This document shows positions 1 through 7,026 of a stretch of 47,145 bases of DNA, piece by piece. The notes beneath the pieces were generated by a model. The model was not told the DNA's origin. It saw nothing but the letters and a program-made list of their open reading frames with translations, and searched no databases. This DNA is from an uncultured Oscillospiraceae bacterium. Its GTDB lineage: Bacteria; Bacillota; Clostridia; Oscillospirales; Oscillospiraceae. The position numbers and the translations under genes were made by a program. The DNA lies in assembly GCA_944385665.1 (NCBI GenBank), contig CALWYB010000015.1:1-47145 (forward strand). The letters are read 5' to 3'. Each line of letters begins with the position of its first letter. The stretch's first letter is position 1.

Positions 1-1
1 C

Positions 2-475
2 ATTCTGGACAACCTGCGCTGGGGCAACGCGGACGCCACCGAGGAGGAATGCGTCCAGGCCTGCCAGGCGGCCTGCGCCGATGAGTTCATCGACCGCTTC
101 CCCGACGGCTACCACACCCGCATCGAGCGGGGCGGCGCCAACGTGTCCGGCGGCCAGAAGCAGCGGCTGTGTATCGCCCGGGCTCTGCTGAAAAAGCCCA
201 AGGTCCTCATTCTGGATGACTCCACCTCCGCCGTGGACACCGCCACCGACGCCAAGATCCGTGCCGCCTTTGCCCAGCGCATCCCCGGCACCACCAAGAT
301 CATCATCGCCCAGCGGATCTCCAGTGTGGAGGGGGCCGACCGGATTCTGGTGCTGGACAACGGCCAGATCAACGGCTTTGACACCCACGAGCACCTGCTG
401 GAGAGCAACGCCATCTACCGTGAGATCTACGAATCTCAGGTCCAGGGCGGCGGCGACTTCGATCAGCCCGCGTGA
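2..475 (+). CDS. ABC exporter half-transporter, C-terminal part (degenerate-site subunit)
   Basis: Partial: the frame is open from base 2, so the membrane domain and Walker A lie upstream of the window. The visible 157 residues are the end of a nucleotide-binding domain of a type I (MsbA/MDR-like) exporter. The signature VSGGQ is canonical, but the Walker B region reads LILDDSTSAVD, with Asp where the catalytic Glu normally sits, and the H-loop reads IIIAQRISS, with Gln in place of the switch His. These two changes mark the degenerate-site half of heterodimeric exporters such as TM287/288 or LmrCD (established knowledge). The gene runs straight into the partner gene, whose Shine-Dalgarno overlaps this stop, so the two are co-translated. 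The substrate (drug, peptide or lipid) cannot be told from sequence. Confidence 0.93.
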   Translation: MLDNLRWGNADATEEECVQACQAACADEFIDRFPDGYHTRIERGGANVSGGQKQRLCIARALLKKPKVLILDDSTSAVDTATDAKIRAAFAQRIPGTTKIIIAQRISSVEGADRILVLDNGQINGFDTHEHLLESNAIYREIYESQVQGGGDFDQPA

Positions 476-492
476 AAGGAGGAATCGGTACT

Positions 493-2379
493 ATGAATCC
501 CAACATGAAAAAAGCCAGCCCCACCGTGGTCCTTAAACGGGTGCTGCGCTATATGCTTCACAACTATAAATTTCACTTTCTGGCGGTCGTCCTGTGCATC
601 CTGATCTCCGCCTCCGCCAACGTCACCGGAGCCACCTTCCCCCAGACCCTGGTGGATGACTACATCGTCCCCATGATCAACAGCGGCTCCACCGATTTCA
701 GCGGCCTGTGGAGCGCGGTCTGTCAACTGATCTGCCTGCTGGCCGTGGGTGTGGTGGCCTCCTTCGCCTACAACCGCATCATGGTCACCGTCAGCCAGGG
801 CACCATGCGTCACCTGCGTGACGACCTGTTTCACCGCATGGAGTCCCTGCCCATCAAATACTTCGACACCCACGCCCACGGCGACATCATGTCGGTGTAC
901 ACCAACGACGTGGACACCCTGCGTCAGCTGCTCAGCCAGAGCATTCCCCAGATCATCAACTCCAGCGTCACCATGATCGCAACTCTGATCGTCATGATCC
1001 GCCTCAACCCGGTGCTCACCATCATCTCGGTGCTCACCGCCGTCCTTATGTTCCTGATCACTTCCAACTTCTCCAAGCTGTCGGGCCGCTACTACGTCCA
1101 GCAGCAGCGGAATCTGGGTATTGTGGACGGCTTTATTGAGGAGATGCTGGACGGCCAGAAGGTGGTCAAGGTCTTCTGCCATGAGGAGGCCGCCAAGTCG
1201 GACTTCCGCAAGGTGAATGAGGAGCTGCGGGAGAGCGCCGACAAGGCCAACCGCTACGCCAACCTGCTCATGCCGGTCAACGCCAACATCGGCTGGCTGA
1301 GCTACGCCTGTGTGGCCATCGTAGGCGCCATTCTGGGCATCAACGGCATGGCCGGCATCACCCTGGGCACCGTCATCACCTTCGTGGGTCTGAACAAGAG
1401 CTTCACCCAGCCCATCACCCAGGTGAGCATGCAGGTGAACTTTGTGGTCACCGCCGCCGCCGGCGCCCAGCGTGTCTTCGACCTGATGGACCAGCAGCCC
1501 GAGAAAGACGAGGGCTATGTGGAGCTGGTCAACGCCCGGGAGGATGGGGAAGGCAACCTGTCCGAGAACAAGGAGCGCACCAACGTGTGGGCCTGGAAGC
1601 ACCCCCACAAGGCGGAGGGCACCATTACCTATACCCGCCTGGAGGGCGGCGTGGTACTGGACCACGTGGACTTCGGCTACGACGAGAACAAGCTGGTCCT
1701 CCACGACATCAGCCTGTGGGCCAAGCCCGGACAGAAGATCGCCTTTGTCGGCGCTACCGGCGCGGGCAAAACCACCATCACCAACCTCATCAACCGTTTC
1801 TATGACATCGCCGACGGCAAGATCCGCTACGACGGCATTAACATCAACAAAATTAAAAAGCCCGACCTGCGCCGCTCCATGGGCATCGTCCTTCAGGACA
1901 CCCACCTGTTTACCGGCACGGTCATGGAAAACATCCGCTATGGCAATCTGGAAGCCACCGATGAGGAGTGTATGGCGGCGGCCAAGCTGGCCAACGCCGA
2001 CGGCTTCATCCGCCGCCTGCCCGACGGTTACGACACCATGCTCACCGGCGACGGCGCCAACCTCTCCCAGGGTCAGCGGCAGCTGCTGGCCATTGCCCGG
2101 GCGGCGGTCGCCGATCCTCCTGTGCTGATTCTGGACGAGGCCACCTCCTCCATCGATACCCGTACCGAAAAGCTGGTGCAGGACGGCATGGACGCCCTGA
2201 TGTACGGGCGCACCACCTTCGTCATCGCCCACCGGCTGTCCACCGTGCGCAACGCCGACTGCATCATGGTCATGGACCAGGGCCGCATCATCGAGCGGGG
2301 CACCCACGACGAGCTGATTGAAAAGAAGGGCACCTACTACCGCCTGTACACCGGCAACTTTGCGGAAGAGCCCGCTTAA
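493..2379 (+). CDS. ABC exporter half-transporter (catalytic-site subunit)
   Basis: 628-residue type I exporter half: an N-terminal six-helix membrane domain followed by an ATPase domain. Walker A is GATGAGKTT, Walker B LILDEATSSID with the catalytic Glu, and the H-loop IAHRLS has the His. The signature motif is LSQGQ instead of LSGGQ. It therefore complements the upstream half: this Walker A/B faces the partner's canonical VSGGQ, while the partner's degraded Walker B/H-loop faces LSQGQ. That is the arrangement known from asymmetric heterodimers. A charged insert of about 40 residues lies between the membrane domain and the ATPase. The ATG at 493 is chosen because AAAGGAGG at 475-482 sits 10 nt upstream; the in-frame GTG at 472 would overlap the preceding stop. 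A bidirectional terminator follows. Substrate unknown. Confidence 0.95.
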   Translation: MNPNMKKASPTVVLKRVLRYMLHNYKFHFLAVVLCILISASANVTGATFPQTLVDDYIVPMINSGSTDFSGLWSAVCQLICLLAVGVVASFAYNRIMVTVSQGTMRHLRDDLFHRMESLPIKYFDTHAHGDIMSVYTNDVDTLRQLLSQSIPQIINSSVTMIATLIVMIRLNPVLTIISVLTAVLMFLITSNFSKLSGRYYVQQQRNLGIVDGFIEEMLDGQKVVKVFCHEEAAKSDFRKVNEELRESADKANRYANLLMPVNANIGWLSYACVAIVGAILGINGMAGITLGTVITFVGLNKSFTQPITQVSMQVNFVVTAAAGAQRVFDLMDQQPEKDEGYVELVNAREDGEGNLSENKERTNVWAWKHPHKAEGTITYTRLEGGVVLDHVDFGYDENKLVLHDISLWAKPGQKIAFVGATGAGKTTITNLINRFYDIADGKIRYDGININKIKKPDLRRSMGIVLQDTHLFTGTVMENIRYGNLEATDEECMAAAKLANADGFIRRLPDGYDTMLTGDGANLSQGQRQLLAIARAAVADPPVLILDEATSSIDTRTEKLVQDGMDALMYGRTTFVIAHRLSTVRNADCIMVMDQGRIIERGTHDELIEKKGTYYRLYTGNFAEEPA

Positions 2380-2385
2380 CGGCAT

Positions 2386-2427
2386 AAAAAAATCCCGGAA
2401 CGATTTCCATCGTTCCGGGATTTTTTA
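2386..2427. terminator. Bidirectional intrinsic terminator
   Basis: Perfect stem AATCCCGGAACGA / TCGTTCCGGGATT with A-run on one flank and T-run on the other. It lies between the convergent ABC exporter and the membrane-kinase gene and can serve both. Confidence 0.93.
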
Positions 2428-2431
2428 TCCG

Positions 2432-3709
2432 TCATTCCTCCCGCATTCTCTGGAAGGCCTGAGCAATCAGCTCCTGAGCCCATGCCTCGCTCTGGGAGGT
2501 ATCGATACACAGATGATAGTGCAATGCCATCCCCCAGGCCCGGTTGGTGTAGTACTGGTAGTAGGCCGCCCGCTGCCGATCGGTCTGACGGAGCAGCCGC
2601 CGGGCCTCCTTCTCCTCAAACCCCTCGGTACGCATGAGCCGCTTCACCCGGTACTCCAGAGGGGCGTGGAGGAAGACCCGCAGGCACTTGGCCCGGCCCT
2701 TGAGCACCACGTCGGCGCACCGGCCCACGATGATACAGTCCCCCTTCTGGACCGCCTGACGCATGACCTTGGCCTCCGCCTCAAAGATGGCGTCGGTGGG
2801 GGCGGGAGTCTGCTCGGAATAGCCGTACATCTCGCTGGCCAGGTCGTGGAGCAGCGCGCCGGCGATCTTTTCTTCCCGCTGGGCGATGTACTCCTGGGAG
2901 TAACCGGTGGAGCCCGCCGCCATCTGGATGATCTCCTTGTCATAAAAGGGGATGCCCAGCTGTTGGGACAGTGCCCGGCCAATGTCCCGACCGCCGCTGC
3001 CGTACTGCCGGTCAATGACAATACACACGTGTTCTCCAGGCTGCTCCGTCTCCTCCGTGGACTCCCCGGACTTTTTGCCAAACAGGACCCGGGGCAGGAT
3101 CTCCAGCTTCCGGCCAAAGAGACGGGCGATAAAGCCCACCAGGATGGCGGCCACCACGGTGCCCTCCCGAACGCCGTTGAGCTGGCCCTGGAATACAAAG
3201 GACAGCACGGCGGCAATCACCGTCATGGACACGTCAAAGCACACCTTCGTTACGCCGAACTCGGTTTTCCACCGGAATACGATGGAGCGCACAAAGGACT
3301 CGCCGGGCAGCATCACCACGTCGGCAATGACCTCCAGAAACACGCCAAAGCCCAAAATCACACAGCCGATGAGCAGGTCCACCACCTTCACCGGGTAGGC
3401 ATGGGGCCGGACAAAGGACAGCAGCACCATACACAGATCGATGAAATAGCCAAAGGCGATGGACACCGGCACCTGGAGCAGATGCTCCAGCTTAAAGTCC
3501 CGGCGCAAAATCAGCAGCTGCAAAAAGATTAGCAGCAGACTGAACAAAATCGTAAACTCGCCCAAAGTCATAGGGAAATTCAGGCTGAGCACATAGGGGA
3601 TGGAGGAGATGGGCGAGGTGCCCAGGTCCGCCTTGGTGATCAGACTGACGCCCAGGGAATTGATGAACAATCCCACCAGAAATACCAGATATCGCTTTGC
3701 TTTTTCCAT
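2432..3709 (-). CDS. YczE/YitT-like membrane protein fused to cytidylate-kinase-like domain
   Basis: 425 residues. The first ~200 form an integral membrane domain of the YczE/YyaS type (opening MEKAKRYLVFLVGLFINSLG, then LGTSPISSIPY and several hydrophobic helices). The last ~200 are a soluble P-loop domain of the cytidylate-kinase-like family: IDRQYGSGGRDIG nucleotide loop, YDKEI, later IIVGRCAD and paired Arg-rich motifs. Both parts are in one uninterrupted frame, so this is a genuine fusion. The ATG at 3709 has GGAGAG 4-9 nt upstream; the upstream extension to 3754 lacks an SD. The promoter overlaps a PadR-type dyad and the gene is divergent from the PadR gene, so PadR control is likely (inference). 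The nucleotide substrate is unproven; the membrane half may couple nucleotide or lipid-head-group chemistry to the membrane. Confidence 0.85.
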   Translation of the reverse strand: MEKAKRYLVFLVGLFINSLGVSLITKADLGTSPISSIPYVLSLNFPMTLGEFTILFSLLLIFLQLLILRRDFKLEHLLQVPVSIAFGYFIDLCMVLLSFVRPHAYPVKVVDLLIGCVILGFGVFLEVIADVVMLPGESFVRSIVFRWKTEFGVTKVCFDVSMTVIAAVLSFVFQGQLNGVREGTVVAAILVGFIARLFGRKLEILPRVLFGKKSGESTEETEQPGEHVCIVIDRQYGSGGRDIGRALSQQLGIPFYDKEIIQMAAGSTGYSQEYIAQREEKIAGALLHDLASEMYGYSEQTPAPTDAIFEAEAKVMRQAVQKGDCIIVGRCADVVLKGRAKCLRVFLHAPLEYRVKRLMRTEGFEEKEARRLLRQTDRQRAAYYQYYTNRAWGMALHYHLCIDTSQSEAWAQELIAQAFQRMREE

Positions 3710-3770
3710 GCTTTCTCTCCCACTTTGTTTCGTCGCTTGCCGCGTCCTTCTCACGGCGCAGTGCCTTTTC

Positions 3771-3799
3771 AGATTATCACTCCTTTTTCAACATGTCAA
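3771..3799 (-). promoter_or_regulatory. Promoter of the membrane-kinase gene
   Basis: On the minus strand a perfect -35 TTGACA (3794-3799) is followed, 15-17 nt later, by GATAAT/TAATCT-like -10 sequence near 3771-3778. The -35 lies inside the ACATGTC...GACATGT dyad, so a bound repressor would occlude it. The -10 placement is less certain than the -35. Confidence 0.6.
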
Positions 3800-3810
3800 T
3801 ATAGACATGT
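3791..3810. promoter_or_regulatory. Candidate PadR operator (ATGT-N8-ACAT dyad)
   Basis: A perfect inverted repeat, ACATGTC (3791-3797) and GACATGT (3804-3810), separated by 6 nt. The core ATGT-N8-ACAT matches the operator pattern known for PadR-family repressors. It sits in the intergenic region between padR and the divergent membrane-kinase gene and covers the latter's -35 box; it also lies 22 nt upstream of the padR -35. Binding is inferred, not shown. Confidence 0.75.
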
Positions 3811-3831
3811 TTATATTGCCCGATTTTTCCC

Positions 3832-3859
3832 TTGCCTTTTTGTCCGTTTGTGGTATGAT
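3832..3859 (+). promoter_or_regulatory. padR promoter
   Basis: TTGCCT (3832-3837), 16-nt spacer, TATGAT (3854-3859) with an extended -10 TG one base upstream. It points at the PadR gene starting at 3906. Confidence 0.7.
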
Positions 3860-3905
3860 ACTGGAGCAAGCGTGAAACTCCCCAACCAAAAGTGAGGTGA
3901 TCCCC

Positions 3906-4451
3906 ATGGGCACATTGGGCTACGCCATTCTTGGCCTGCTTCACCGCCGCAGCATGACGGGCTATGAGCTGTCCAAGGAGTTCGAGTCCGGCCTGTTTGA
4001 GGTCTGGAGCGCCAAACACAGCCAGATCTACCCCGAGCTCAAGGGTCTGTACGAGGCAGGACTCATTGAATACCAGGTGGAGATCTCCGGCACAGTGCTG
4101 GAGAAAAAGGTATACACTATCACCCCCGCCGGGCAGCAGGCCCTGCGGGACTGGGCCCAGGCTCCCTGCGGCCCGCTTCAAACTCCCAAGGACGAGTTCC
4201 GGCTGCGGCTGTTTTTCTCCGACTGCATCCCACCCCAGCGGCGGCGGCAGCGGCTGGAGGAGCGGCTGGCGCAGCATCGGCAGCGGCTGGCGCAAATCGA
4301 GAAAGACCGGGAGAAATTTGATACTCTGCCTCCCCGGGAGGGCCAGGCCTTCAGCGACTATCTGGTGCTGCTGGGCGGCATCGCCCGGGAGGAGGCCACC
4401 TGCCGGTGGCTGGAGACCTGTCTGGAGCTGTGCCGGCAGCAGGAGGCATAA
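3906..4451 (+). CDS. PadR-family transcriptional regulator
   Basis: 181 residues. Residues 1-80 form the PadR winged helix (LGYAILGLLHRRSMTGYEL, then QIYPELKGLYEAGLIEY and KKVYTITPAGQQAL), followed by an Arg/Glu/Gln-rich helical C-terminal dimerisation domain (vir_act_alpha_C type). PadR proteins are ligand-releasable repressors, often of the adjacent gene. The start at ATG 3906 is preceded by GAGGTGAT, a near-perfect SD; the in-frame GTG at 3897 falls inside that SD. The gene is divergent from the membrane-kinase fusion, with a consensus PadR dyad between, so auto- and cross-regulation is likely. A strong terminator follows. Confidence 0.93.
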   Translation: MGTLGYAILGLLHRRSMTGYELSKEFESGLFEVWSAKHSQIYPELKGLYEAGLIEYQVEISGTVLEKKVYTITPAGQQALRDWAQAPCGPLQTPKDEFRLRLFFSDCIPPQRRRQRLEERLAQHRQRLAQIEKDREKFDTLPPREGQAFSDYLVLLGGIAREEATCRWLETCLELCRQQEA

Positions 4452-4455
4452 ACAG

Positions 4456-4500
4456 CAAAGGCGGCGGAAGTTGTGGAAACTTCCGCCGCCTTTGTTTTGT
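4456..4500. terminator. Bidirectional intrinsic terminator
   Basis: 15-bp stem CAAAGGCGGCGGAAG / CTTCCGCCGCCTTTG with a 9-nt loop, followed by a T-rich run. It lies between the convergent padR and rsmI genes. Confidence 0.9.
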
Positions 4501-4504
4501 TTGT

Positions 4505-5338
4505 TTACTTGTCGCTGACCGCCATGTCGTAGAGCTCGTTGCGGGACAGGCCCAGCTCCTTGGAGGCCTGCTTCACCGCGTCCCGCAGGGAGGCGCCCTC
4601 CCGCCGCAGGGCGTGCACCCGTTTTAAACCGTCCTCCAGGGTGACCTCCTCCTCTGGGGCAGGCTCTGCACCCTGGACCACCAGGACAAATTCTCCCCGG
4701 GGCGGGTTCTGGTCGTAGTATTCCGCCGCCTCTCCCAGGGTGGTGCGGCGAATCTCTTCGTGGAGCTTGCTCAGCTCCCGGCACAGGGACACCGGCCGGT
4801 CCGGCCCAAAGGTGTCCGCCAAGTCTTTCAAGGTGGCGGGCAGCTTGTGGGGGGCCTCATAGAAGATCATGGTCCGCTCCTCTCCCCGGAGCGAATCCAG
4901 ATGGCGGCGGCGGTTCTTCTTGTTCATGGCTAGAAAGCCCTCAAAGGTAAAGCGCCCGGTGGGCTGACCGGAGGCCGCCAGGGCGGTGACCAGGGCGCAG
5001 GGGCCGGGGATGGACACCACCGGCACCCCGTTCTGAGCACACAGGGCCACCAGATCCTCCCCCGGGTCGGAGATGGCGGGGGTGCCCGCGTCGGTGACCA
5101 GGGCGCAGCTCTCACCGGCCAGCAGCCGCTGCAAAATGGTCTGGCCGCTGTTTTCCGCGTTGTGGCGGTAGTAGGAGACCATGGGCTTTTTCAGCTCCAA
5201 ATGGTTGAGGAGCTTCATGGTCACCCGGGTGTCCTCGGCGGCGATGAAGTCCGCCTGGGCCATGGTCTGGGTCATGCGGGGGGAGATGTCCCCCAGGTTT
5301 CCGATGGGGGTGGGAACTAAATATAAGGTTCCGGACAT
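4505..5338 (-). CDS. rsmI: 16S rRNA (cytidine1402-2'-O)-methyltransferase RsmI
   Basis: 277 residues, normal RsmI length. Family motifs are in order: LVPTPIGNLGDIS near the N-terminus, AEDTR at ~35, DAGTPAISDPGE at ~85, then a helical C-terminal domain ending in an SRNELYDMAVS-type tail. It uses S-adenosylmethionine to 2'-O-methylate C1402 in the ribosomal P site. The ATG at 5338 has GAGGAGG about 8 nt upstream. It is last in a four-gene minus-strand cluster after a tRNA1(Val)-type methyltransferase; the same pair (yabB, yabC) is close together in Bacillus subtilis, which supports both calls. Confidence 0.96.
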   Translation of the reverse strand: MSGTLYLVPTPIGNLGDISPRMTQTMAQADFIAAEDTRVTMKLLNHLELKKPMVSYYRHNAENSGQTILQRLLAGESCALVTDAGTPAISDPGEDLVALCAQNGVPVVSIPGPCALVTALAASGQPTGRFTFEGFLAMNKKNRRRHLDSLRGEERTMIFYEAPHKLPATLKDLADTFGPDRPVSLCRELSKLHEEIRRTTLGEAAEYYDQNPPRGEFVLVVQGAEPAPEEEVTLEDGLKRVHALRREGASLRDAVKQASKELGLSRNELYDMAVSDK

Positions 5339-5356
5339 GGAATGAACCTCCTCATG

Positions 5357-5983
5357 TTATTCCAGACAGGGCAGCACCTGCAAACCGGGCCTGCCCTGGC
5401 GCACCCCCTCGGCCAGCAGGGCATAGGGGGGCTTGGTTGGGGTATGGGACAGCAATTTCAGCCGCTTGGGCTCCAAATCCCAGCGGCGCATGGTTTCAAA
5501 TAGGTCGGCCATCCGCTCCGTGGGGAAAGACAGGGCAAAGCGCCCGCCGTTGCGCAGCAGCCGAGCCGCCGCCCGGCACAGGTCGTCCAATCCTTCCCGC
5601 TCCATCCGGGCCGGGCCGCCGTCTTTTCCGCTGCCCGGGGCGTAGTAGGGCGGGTTGGACACCACCAGGTCAAAGCTGCCCGGCAGAAAGGGGACCTGAG
5701 ACCAGCTGCCGGTCCAGATCGTCCCCTCCAGGCCATTGCGCTCCAGGTTCTCCGCCGCCAGAGCGGCGGCCGCCGGGTCCTGGTCCAGACCGAACAGGGT
5801 CAAACCGGGCTGACGCTCCTCCAGAAGCAAGAGCAGCACGCCGCTGCCGGTCCCCAGGTCGCACACCCGCCAGCCCTTGCGCACCGTGGCAAACCGTCCC
5901 AGGGCCAGGGCGTCGCTGCCCAGAGGGAACACGCCGGGCCGCTGCTCCAGCTGGTAGGGACCCAGCAGCTCGATCTTACCCAT
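5357..5983 (-). CDS. tRNA1(Val) (adenine-N6)-methyltransferase-like protein (TrmN6/YabB family)
   Basis: 208-residue Rossmann methyltransferase. Motif I is CDLGTGSG (residues 41-48) and the amino-methyltransferase motif IV is VVSNPPYYAPGSGK (NPPYY at 110-114). The N-terminal region LGPYQLEQRPGVFPLGSDALAL is typical of the TrmN6/YabB group, which methylates N6 of A37 in tRNA-Val in E. coli; the target here is inferred from family. The start overlaps the end of the upstream Nudix gene by 8 nt and rsmI follows 18 nt downstream, so this is one operon. Confidence 0.88.
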   Translation of the reverse strand: MGKIELLGPYQLEQRPGVFPLGSDALALGRFATVRKGWRVCDLGTGSGVLLLLLEERQPGLTLFGLDQDPAAAALAAENLERNGLEGTIWTGSWSQVPFLPGSFDLVVSNPPYYAPGSGKDGGPARMEREGLDDLCRAAARLLRNGGRFALSFPTERMADLFETMRRWDLEPKRLKLLSHTPTKPPYALLAEGVRQGRPGLQVLPCLE

Positions 5984-6614
5984 GGGCCGCCGCTCCCCCG
6001 CTCTCCTTCACCAGGGACACCAAGTGCCGGGTGATGCGCCCGGTGAGGCCCCAGATGGCTTTCCCCTGCCAGGGGTAGACCGGCACGTTCTCTCCGCCGG
6101 GCTGCCACTTGTAGTCCCTACGAATGCCCAGCAGGTCGTAAGGGAAGCCCTCCCCTGTCTGGGGCAACAGCTTATAACTATATTCCAGGGGCGGATGGCT
6201 GCACAGGTGGTCCAGGGGAACCAGGAAGGTCTCCTCCACCTCGGCGGGGCTGATTTTCATATTCTCCAATCCCGCCCGGTCTACCACCCCCAGGATGGGA
6301 TAGAGGATGAAGTTGGCCCGGTGGGCGATAAAGTCCAGCCGCCCCAGCAGGCGGATATGGTTTTGCGGGATGGCCAGCTCCTCCCAGGTCTCCCGCAGGG
6401 CACAGGACTCCGGGCTCTCCGTCCCCTCTATTTTTCCCCCCGGGAAGCAGACCTCCCCGGGCTGGCGGTGGAGTTTGGCGGCCCGTACCTCGTAGAGGAC
6501 CTGCCATCCCTGTTCTCCCTCCACCAGGGGGACCAGCACGGCATAGCGCCCGGTGGCATCCATCAGGCCCGGGGTGCGCTCCTTCAACAGGCTGCTCAGC
6601 TTTTCCAGCTCCAT
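5976..6614 (-). CDS. Nudix hydrolase, CoA-pyrophosphatase-like
   Basis: 212 residues. The Nudix box is complete, GGKIEGTESPESCALRETW followed by EEL, and is preceded by QPGEVCFP, the UPF0035-type signature of coenzyme A diphosphatases (NudL/YeaB group). Such enzymes hydrolyse CoA or related nucleoside diphosphates to 4'-phosphopantetheine and 3',5'-ADP; the substrate is inferred. The ATG at 6614 overlaps the TGA of the upstream small membrane protein (TGATG), showing translational coupling, and the 3' end overlaps the methyltransferase gene. Confidence 0.88.
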   Translation of the reverse strand: MELEKLSSLLKERTPGLMDATGRYAVLVPLVEGEQGWQVLYEVRAAKLHRQPGEVCFPGGKIEGTESPESCALRETWEELAIPQNHIRLLGRLDFIAHRANFILYPILGVVDRAGLENMKISPAEVEETFLVPLDHLCSHPPLEYSYKLLPQTGEGFPYDLLGIRRDYKWQPGGENVPVYPWQGKAIWGLTGRITRHLVSLVKESGGAAAHG

Positions 6615-6949
6615 CAGGCCACCCCCAAATTGGCGGCCAGCAGGTTAAACACCAGCAGCAGGCTGACGATCGCCCCCACAAAATAGGCGATCTCCCGGGG
6701 CCAGCGCCAGAACAGGGCAGAAAAGCCCCCGGTCATGCCCAGGTGGACCAGCAGCATCACATTTTTGGGCCGCCGGATCACGTCCACCCCGCTGCCCGCC
6801 ACCTGGACGGAGACCTGCTCGGGCAGCAGCTTCCAGCCTATCAAGCTGCCCAGCAGAGCCAGCAGCACAATGAGGTAGACGATGGTGTTCCGGTTTTTTT
6901 GCAAAAAATCCTTCTGTTCCCGGAAGCGCTCCCGCTTTTTTCCCGCCAT
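6614..6949 (-). CDS. Small membrane protein, DUF1648-like
   Basis: 111 residues. A basic N-terminus (MAGKKRERFREQ) precedes a first transmembrane helix (IVYLIVLLALLGSLIGWKL), then LPEQVSVQVAGSGVDVIRRP resembles the conserved segment of DUF1648 (LP..V..H....G), followed by two more hydrophobic helices. No enzymatic motif is visible. AGAGGAGAAGTT lies directly upstream of the ATG. It is the first gene of the Nudix-methyltransferase-rsmI cluster and sits just behind the argS terminator. Function unknown; membership in DUF1648 is tentative. Confidence 0.72.
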   Translation of the reverse strand: MAGKKRERFREQKDFLQKNRNTIVYLIVLLALLGSLIGWKLLPEQVSVQVAGSGVDVIRRPKNVMLLVHLGMTGGFSALFWRWPREIAYFVGAIVSLLLVFNLLAANLGVA

Positions 6950-6964
6950 AACTTCTCCTCTCTG

Positions 6965-6997
6965 CCAAAAAACACGCCGCGAGGGCGTGTTTTTTGG
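6965..6997 (-). terminator. argS terminator / leader hairpin of the downstream cluster
   Basis: CCAAAAAACACGCC / GGCGTGTTTTTTGG around a 5-nt loop; on the minus strand the stem is followed by TTTTTT. A second G4/C4 stem lies between it and the argS stop. It is only about 15 nt upstream of the next gene's ATG, so readthrough or attenuation is possible. Confidence 0.85.
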
Positions 6998-7026
6998 CGT
7001 AAAAGGGGGTTTTTACTCCCCTGGAA

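Noticed and set aside
463-2385. Long minus-strand open frame opposite the ABC transporter
   Set aside because: Antisense shadow of a GC-rich gene; His/Val/Gly-rich translation with no family resemblance. The same holds for 7165-8772 (+), 13176-15218 (-), 18780-19613 (-), 32373-34451 (-), 37859-39814 (-), 42229-43866 (+) and 44608-46050 (+).
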